Source of the DNA: Sphingomonas ginsenosidimutans
GTDB lineage: Bacteria; Pseudomonadota; Alphaproteobacteria; Sphingomonadales; Sphingomonadaceae
Length of the DNA: 64,000 nucleotides
Reading direction: 5' to 3'
Assembly: GCF_002374835.1 (NCBI RefSeq)
Contig: NZ_NWVD01000003.1
Location: forward strand, 62,001 to 126,000
In this document: one piece after another, positions 59,034 to 64,000 of the stretch
How the letters are laid out: each line of letters begins with the position of its first letter
Position numbering within the stretch: the first letter of the stretch is position 1
The notes under the pieces: generated by a model
Seen by the model: only the letters and a program-made list of their open reading frames with translations
What the model was told of the DNA's origin: nothing
Databases searched by the model: none
Translations under genes and position numbers: made by a program

Positions 59034-61412
59034 ATGAAATTCACGCTTTCCTGGCTCAAGGACCATCTCGACACCGATGCGTCGCTGGACGCGATCCTCG
59101 ATGCGCTGACGCGCGTCGGGCTGGAGGTGGAGGGGGTCGAGAATCCGGCCGCGAAGCTGGACGGCTTCACCGTGGCGCGGGTGCTGACCGCCGAGCGCCA
59201 CCCGCAGGCCGACAAATTGCAGGTGCTGTCGGTCGACGCAGGCGACGGCCCGTTGCAGGTGGTGTGCGGCGCGCCCAATGCGCGCGCAGGGCTGGTCGGC
59301 GTGTTCGGCAGGCCGGGCGCGGCGGTGCCCGCCAACGGCATGGTCCTGAAAGTCGCGGCGATCCGCGGGGTCGAATCGAACGGCATGATGTGTTCGACGC
59401 GCGAGCTGGAGCTGGGCGAGGATCACGACGGGATCATCGAGCTGCCCGACGACGCGCCGGTCGGCAGCGCCTTTGCCGCTTATGCGGGCCTCGACGATCC
59501 GGTGATCGACGTGGCGATCACCCCCAACCGGCAGGATTGCATGGGCGTGCGCGGGATCGCACGCGATCTGGCGGCGGCGGGTCTGGGGACGCTCAAGCCG
59601 CTGACCGTGCCCGAAGTGCCGGGGAGCGGCGCTGGGCCGGACGTGCGGATCGAGGATGCGGCGGGCTGCCCCGCCTTTTATGCGCAAGGCGTGTCGGGGC
59701 TGACCAACGGCGCGGCGCCGGAATGGATGGCCAAACGGCTGCGCGCGATCGGGCAGAAGCCGATCAGCGCACTGGTCGACATCACCAATTACCTGACCGC
59801 CGACCTGGGCCGGCCGCTGCACGTCTATGACAAGGCGAAGCTGTCGGGCGGGCTGGTCGCGCGGGCGGCGCGTGCGGGCGAGACGATCGAGGCGCTGAAC
59901 GGCAAGACCTATACGCTGGCGGCGGGGATGACCGTGATCGCCGACGACGTGGCGGTGCACGATATCGGCGGGATCATGGGCGGCGCGCATTCGGGCGTGT
60001 CCGAGGCGACCACCGAGGTGGTGATCGAATGCGCGTTCTTCGACCCCGATACGATCGCGCGGACGGGCCAGACGCTGCAACTGACCAGCGATGCGCGCCA
60101 GCGGTTCGAACGCGGGGTGGACCCGGCGTTCCTGGACGACGGGCTGGCGATCGCGACGTTCCTGGTGCTGGAATATTGCGGTGGCACCGCCACCGGCGTG
60201 ACGCGCGCGGGCGCGGCGCCGCTGGGCACGCGCAGCTATGCCTATGATCCGGCCCGCGCAGCGACGCTGGGCGGGCTGGCGATCGCGCCGGAGCGCCAGC
60301 GCGCGATCCTCGAATCGCTGGGCTTCACGGTCGGCGACGACTGGCAGGTGACGCCGCCGACGTGGCGCCGCGACATCGACGGCCCGGCCGACCTGGTCGA
60401 GGAAGTGATCCGCATCGAGGGGCTGGACAAGGTGCCGTCGGTGCCGCTGCCGCGCGACGCCGGCGTCGCGCGCCCGACCGCGACCCCCGAACAGAAGCTG
60501 GAACGCCGCATCCGCCGCGCCGCCGCCGCGCGCGGGCTGGACGAGGCGGTGACGTGGAGCTTCGTCCCCGAAAAGCACGCCGCGCTGTTCGGCGGCGGCG
60601 CGTGGCGCGTCGCCAATCCGATCAGCGAGGAGCTGAAGGTGATGCGCCCGTCGCTGCTGATCGGCGTGCTGGCCGCGGCCGAGCGCAACCTGCGGCAGGG
60701 CGCGGAGGGCGTGCGACTGTTCGAGCTGGGCCGCCGCTATCTGGATGAGGGCGGCGCTCCGCGCGAGCGGGTGACGCTGGGCCTCGTTCTGGCGGGCGAT
60801 CGCCGCCCGCGCGGCTGGCGCGAGGGCAAGGCGGCACCGTTCGACGCCTATGACGCGAAGGCCGAGGCGCTGGCGCTGCTGGCGGCGGCGGGCGCGCCGG
60901 TCGACAACCTTCAGGTGATGGGCGAGGCAGGCGCGGCGTTCCACCCCGGCCGGTCGGGCACGCTGCGGCTGGGGCCGAAGACGGTGCTGGCGGCGTTCGG
61001 CGCGGTCCATCCCGCGGTGCTCAAGGCGTTCGACCTGTCCGGGCCGGTCGCGGCGGTGGAACTGTACCTCGACGCGATTCCCGCGAAGCGCGGCGCGGGC
61101 GGGTTCATGCGCCCGGCCTATACGCCGCCGGCGTTGCAGCCGGTGCGGCGCGACTTCGCGTTCCTGGTCCCCGCCGACGTCAATGCCGAGGCGCTGACCC
61201 GCGCGGTGAAGGGCGCCGACAAGGCCGCGATCGTGCGCGCGCGCGTCTTCGACGTGTTCACCGGCGCGGGCGTGCCGGAGGGCCACGCCTCGGTCGCGAT
61301 CGAGACAGTGCTGCAACCGGGCGAGAAGAGCTTCACCGACGCCGATCTGAAGGCGATCGCCGACCGGGTGATCGCCGCGGCGGCCAAGCTGGGGGCGCAG
61401 CTGCGTGGCTGA
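59034..61412 (+). CDS. pheT: Phenylalanyl-tRNA synthetase beta subunit
   Basis: The editing and tRNA-binding subunit, 792 residues. MKFTLSWLKDHLDTD starts it; a tRNA-binding domain lies at about 40-150 (ERHPQADKLQVLSVD, NGMMCSTRELELGEDHDGI). The B3/B4 editing region has ITNYLTADLGRPLHVYD, the catalytic-like domain PTWRRDIDGPADLVEEVIRIEGLD, and the C-terminal anticodon-binding domain PPALQPVRRDFAFLVP. Start ATG 59034 follows a purine-rich stretch. Its end overlaps the aldose-epimerase gene by 8 nt. Confidence 0.97.
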   Translation: MKFTLSWLKDHLDTDASLDAILDALTRVGLEVEGVENPAAKLDGFTVARVLTAERHPQADKLQVLSVDAGDGPLQVVCGAPNARAGLVGVFGRPGAAVPANGMVLKVAAIRGVESNGMMCSTRELELGEDHDGIIELPDDAPVGSAFAAYAGLDDPVIDVAITPNRQDCMGVRGIARDLAAAGLGTLKPLTVPEVPGSGAGPDVRIEDAAGCPAFYAQGVSGLTNGAAPEWMAKRLRAIGQKPISALVDITNYLTADLGRPLHVYDKAKLSGGLVARAARAGETIEALNGKTYTLAAGMTVIADDVAVHDIGGIMGGAHSGVSEATTEVVIECAFFDPDTIARTGQTLQLTSDARQRFERGVDPAFLDDGLAIATFLVLEYCGGTATGVTRAGAAPLGTRSYAYDPARAATLGGLAIAPERQRAILESLGFTVGDDWQVTPPTWRRDIDGPADLVEEVIRIEGLDKVPSVPLPRDAGVARPTATPEQKLERRIRRAAAARGLDEAVTWSFVPEKHAALFGGGAWRVANPISEELKVMRPSLLIGVLAAAERNLRQGAEGVRLFELGRRYLDEGGAPRERVTLGLVLAGDRRPRGWREGKAAPFDAYDAKAEALALLAAAGAPVDNLQVMGEAGAAFHPGRSGTLRLGPKTVLAAFGAVHPAVLKAFDLSGPVAAVELYLDAIPAKRGAGGFMRPAYTPPALQPVRRDFAFLVPADVNAEALTRAVKGADKAAIVRARVFDVFTGAGVPEGHASVAIETVLQPGEKSFTDADLKAIADRVIAAAAKLGAQLRG

Positions 61413-62301
61413 GCGGGGGGCTGAGCGGGACTGGATCCGCATCGGCAACGGGATGCTGGCGGCGGCGATCAACCCGCATGGCGCGGAACTGTCGTCGCTG
61501 ACCGACGCCGACGGGCGCGAGTTGATGACCGACGCCGATCCGCGCTTCTGGACCGGGCGCGCGCCGATCCTGTTCCCGGTCGTCGGGCGGCCGAGCGGCG
61601 AGACGATCCGCGTCGACGGGCGCGAATATCCGATGAAGCAGCACGGCTTCGCGCGCCACCGCGACTTCGCGGTGGTGGAGGCCGGGCCGACGCGCGCGGT
61701 GTTCGCGCTGGAGGACGATGACGCGACGCGCGCGGTCTATCCGTTCGCGTTCCGGCTGGAGGTGGCGTTCGAGGTGACGGGCGCGACGCTCGCTGTGGCG
61801 GTGACGGTCGCCAATCCGGCGACGGACGCGACGCTCTACGCCAGTTTCGGTTTCCACCCCGCCTTCGCCTGGCCGCTGCCCTATGGCCGGGCGCGTGGCG
61901 ACCATCGCATCACCTTCGCCGCGGACGAGCCGGGGGCGCTGAAGGCGATCGCGGCGGACGGGACGATCGCGGCGCAGGAAACCCCCTCGCCGCTCGACGG
62001 CCGGGTGCTGCATCTGGCGGACGATCTGTTCGCACACGATGCTTTGGTGTGGGACCCGGTCGCGTCGGACGCGGTCCGCTATGGCGCGGCGGACGGGCCG
62101 CAGCTCGACATCGCGTTCCCCGACACGCCGATGCTGGGCATCTGGACCAAGCCGGGCGCGGCCTATGTCTGCGTCGAGCCGTGGCACGGGATCGCCGATC
62201 CGGAAGGCTATGCGGGCGAGTTCCGCGACAAGCCCGGCGTGTTCGCGGTCGCGCCGGGCGCGGCGAAGCGGATCGCGATGACGGCGACGCTGGCGGCGTG
62301 A
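61405..62301 (+). CDS. Aldose 1-epimerase-family protein
   Basis: A 298-residue galactose-mutarotase-like fold protein. Family features are NPHGAELSSLTDADGRELM, FWTGRAPILFPVVG, YPMKQHGFARHRDFAVVE (His) and GFHPAFAWPLP (His), and a C-terminal Glu/Asp region. It resembles the short glucose-6-phosphate-epimerase/YphB-type subgroup. The sugar is unknown. GTG start within the end of pheT, so cotranscribed. Confidence 0.87.
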   Translation: MAERGAERDWIRIGNGMLAAAINPHGAELSSLTDADGRELMTDADPRFWTGRAPILFPVVGRPSGETIRVDGREYPMKQHGFARHRDFAVVEAGPTRAVFALEDDDATRAVYPFAFRLEVAFEVTGATLAVAVTVANPATDATLYASFGFHPAFAWPLPYGRARGDHRITFAADEPGALKAIAADGTIAAQETPSPLDGRVLHLADDLFAHDALVWDPVASDAVRYGAADGPQLDIAFPDTPMLGIWTKPGAAYVCVEPWHGIADPEGYAGEFRDKPGVFAVAPGAAKRIAMTATLAA

Positions 62302-62320
62302 GGCGGCGGGCATGTAGCCG

Positions 62321-62399
62321 TCGCTCCTGCGCAGGCAGGAGCCTTTGGCGAGTGGAAGCGCTCTAACCGCGGGAGATCCCGGCCTTCGCCGGGATGAGG
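62321..62399. repeat. Paired REP/BIME-like palindrome
   Basis: A diverged left half GTCGCTCCTGCGCAGG, CAGGAGCC (62321-62344) and GGGAGATCCCGGCC, TTC, GCCGGGATGAGG (62371-62399), about 79 bp overall. Confidence 0.7.
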
Positions 62400-62432
62400 T
62401 TTGGGGCCAATGACGTTCGATGTTCCGACGCG

Positions 62433-62471
62433 AAAAGGCCCGCGACTCGCATGACGAGTCGCGGGCCTTTT
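62433..62471. terminator. Bidirectional intrinsic terminator
   Basis: AAAAGGCCCGCGACTCG, loop CATGA, CGAGTCGCGGGCCTTTT: a perfect 17-bp stem with A/T ends, between the convergent aldose-epimerase and rpoZ genes; it can serve both. Confidence 0.92.
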
Positions 62472-62492
62472 CAGCGGCACCTCGTGCGCGCG

Positions 62493-62837
62493 TCAGCCGT
62501 CGTAGTCGGCGCCGACGTTCTGATTGCGCGGCGGGGCGACGGCGGTGAGGCGCAGCGCCTCGGCCGAGGCGGCCAGGCTGCCGATTTCGTCGGCCTCTTC
62601 CTCATCGTCGATCTGGACGCGCTGCAGACTCTGCACCACGGCTTCCTGAAGGTCGCGCGGCCTGACCGTCTCCTCGGCGATCTCGCGCAGCGCGACCACC
62701 GGGTTCTTGTCACGATCGCGGTCGATCGTCAGTTCCGCACCGCCCGACACCTGCCGCGCGCGCTGCGCGGCTAGCAGGACCAGATCGAAACGGTTCGGGA
62801 TCTTGTCGACGCAATCCTCGACGGTGACGCGCGCCAT
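62493..62837 (-). CDS. rpoZ: RNA polymerase omega subunit
   Basis: A 114-residue omega subunit that binds beta prime and helps core assembly and ppGpp response. [29 protein letters not shown] starts it, then [18 protein letters not shown]. The acidic C-terminal extension (DDEEEADE) is usual for alphaproteobacteria. Divergent from the PLD-family gene; its 3' terminator is shared. Confidence 0.97.
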   Translation of the reverse strand: MARVTVEDCVDKIPNRFDLVLLAAQRARQVSGGAELTIDRDRDKNPVVALREIAEETVRPRDLQEAVVQSLQRVQIDDEEEADEIGSLAASAEALRLTAVAPPRNQNVGADYDG

Positions 62838-62956
62838 CCGCGTATCCTCTTGAAGGTAAGCTAAGGGAAGGGTCGGGCATCTAGAGACTCACCCGCCATC
62901 CGTCAAGGAAAGCCCGCGCTTGCGGTGCGCGCGCGCAACCGCCATGCCGCGGCGCG

Positions 62957-64000
62957 ATGGAGGATGCCACCGCCCAGCCGACCTTCGCGGTCGACGGCAA
63001 CCGGCTGACGTTGCTCGATACCGGGCCGCGGCGGCTGGACGCGCTGCTGGCGCTGATCGATGGCGCGCGGCGGTCGCTGCGTATCCTCTATTACATCTAC
63101 GCCGACGACGAATCGGGGCGGCGCGTCAATGCCGCGCTGGCGCGCGCGGCGCAGCGCGGGGTGACGGTGGCGCTGATCGTCGACGGATTCGGCAGCGCCG
63201 CGGACGAGGCTTTCTTCGCCCCGGTGGAGGCGGCCGGGGTCAGCGTGTGCCGGTTCGCGCCGCGGTTCGGGCGGCGCTACCTGCTGCGCAACCACCAGAA
63301 ACTGGCGCTGGCCGATGCCGAGGAGTTGGGCGCGGCGCGGATCATCATCGGCGGGTTCAACATCGAGGACGATTATTTCGGCACGCCCGCCGAGCGCGCG
63401 TGGCGCGACCTGGGGCTGCTGGTCGAAGGCGCGGCGGCGGGGCGGATCGCGGGCTATTTCGACGCGCTGGAACAGGGCATCCGCCACGGCGGGCGCGTCC
63501 GCCGGCTCAACAAGGCACTGGCGCAGTGGAGCGAGGCGCGCGGCGCGTTGCGCTGGACGATCGGCGGGCCGACGCGGCGGCTGTCGCCATGGGCGCGCGC
63601 GATCCGCGAGGACATGGCGCGCGCGGCGCGGATCGACATCATCGCGGGTTATTTCACGCCCTCCCCCACGATGCTGCGCCGGCTGGACCGCGCGGGCAAG
63701 CGCGCGGCGCGGGTGCGGGTGGTGACGGCGGCGCTGTCCGACAACAACGTCACGATCGCGGCGGCGCGCTTCACCTATGCCGGGCTGCTCAGGCGCGGTG
63801 TGCGGGTGTTTGAATATGCGCCGACCAAGCTGCACACCAAGCTGTACGTCGTCGACGATGCAGTGTGGGTGGGCAGCGCCAATTTCGACATGCGCAGCCT
63901 GTTCATCAACCTGGAACTGATGCTGCGGATCGAGGATCGCGCCTTCGCCGACCATGTCCGCCGCTATGTCGACGCGGAAATCACGCGATCGAACGAGGTG
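62957..64000 (+). CDS. Phospholipase-D family (cardiolipin-synthase-like) protein, 3' end beyond window
   Basis: At least 348 residues, open to the window edge. Two HKD motifs are visible: HQKLALAD near residue 113 and HTKLYVVD near 293, each followed by a GG/GS-N segment (IIIGGFN, VGSANFD). This is the cardiolipin synthase (ClsB/ClsC)-like or PLD-family arrangement. The enzyme would transfer phosphatidyl groups in membrane lipid synthesis. ATG 62957 starts the fold. The 3' end is not in the window. Confidence 0.87.
   Translation, partial: MEDATAQPTFAVDGNRLTLLDTGPRRLDALLALIDGARRSLRILYYIYADDESGRRVNAALARAAQRGVTVALIVDGFGSAADEAFFAPVEAAGVSVCRFAPRFGRRYLLRNHQKLALADAEELGAARIIIGGFNIEDDYFGTPAERAWRDLGLLVEGAAAGRIAGYFDALEQGIRHGGRVRRLNKALAQWSEARGALRWTIGGPTRRLSPWARAIREDMARAARIDIIAGYFTPSPTMLRRLDRAGKRAARVRVVTAALSDNNVTIAAARFTYAGLLRRGVRVFEYAPTKLHTKLYVVDDAVWVGSANFDMRSLFINLELMLRIEDRAFADHVRRYVDAEITRSNEV

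Noticed and set aside
58731-61472. 913-codon minus-strand frame opposite pheT
   Set aside because: Mirror of pheT codons; no start context and no family motifs.

Overview
The window is high-GC chromosomal DNA from an alphaproteobacterium, most likely Sphingomonas or a close sphingomonad. This rests on the run of sphingomonad-style core genes, on alphaproteobacterial arrangements such as Suv3-like helicase / S4 protein / FdxA / CarD, and on many dispersed short palindromic repeats. No rRNA operon, IS element, integrase or CRISPR array is visible. There is one tRNA (Gln, anticodon CUG) and one TPP riboswitch.

Layout. 1-3012 (minus): a LOV photoreceptor gene overlaps the start of a CheB-CheR-PAS fusion that is frameshifted and cut by the window edge. 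3120-6110: tRNA-Gln, an Ppx/GppA phosphatase, rlmE, then rplT and rpmI. 6274-10535: envelope genes (AsmA, sterol-desaturase-like, DUF2141, MipA-like). 10591-12535: GNAT and rhodanese genes divergent from a GlxA/FtrA-type regulator. 12865-15022: two paralogous exported ferritin-like proteins, one of which has lost most diiron ligands. 15068-17166: TPP riboswitch and thiC. 17167-18430: an AT-rich patch with an apparently frameshifted orphan gene and a YoeB toxin whose antitoxin is reduced to 30 residues. 18534-24478: ung, a periplasmic PPIase, a PhyH-type dioxygenase, etfBA and sucC. 24634-30240: a DinG-type helicase, a histidine phosphatase, carD, fdxA and an S4 protein. 30266-36970: a Suv3-like helicase, an M23 peptidase, a HerA-like ATPase and a TIGR02186-type protein. 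36967-41675: TauE/SafE exporter, an NfrB-like glycosyltransferase with a partner, an RcnB-like protein and a BamE-like lipoprotein. 41726-45256: a cytochrome bc1 chaperone, DUF177 and DUF1489 proteins, mgtE and a cytoplasmic PPIase. 45725-49213: a LysR regulator divergent from a Cdc48/VAT-type double AAA ATPase with a leader carrying an intrinsic terminator. 49322-55965: two MFS transporters, a methyltransferase, and a TetR regulator divergent from a TonB-dependent receptor. 56059-62837: prfC, pheST, an aldose 1-epimerase-like gene and rpoZ. A phospholipase-D-family gene runs off the right edge.

Most of the window is housekeeping. The unusual signals are the LOV/CheB-CheR coupling, the catalytic and ligand-poor ferritin-like pair, the toxin with a collapsed antitoxin, and a paired palindromic repeat family of about 80-95 bp. 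That repeat sits between pheS and pheT and supplies the start codon of an MFS gene. A different palindrome interrupts the thiC reading frame in phase. The orphan terminator upstream of the Cdc48-like gene may mark a small RNA or an attenuated leader.
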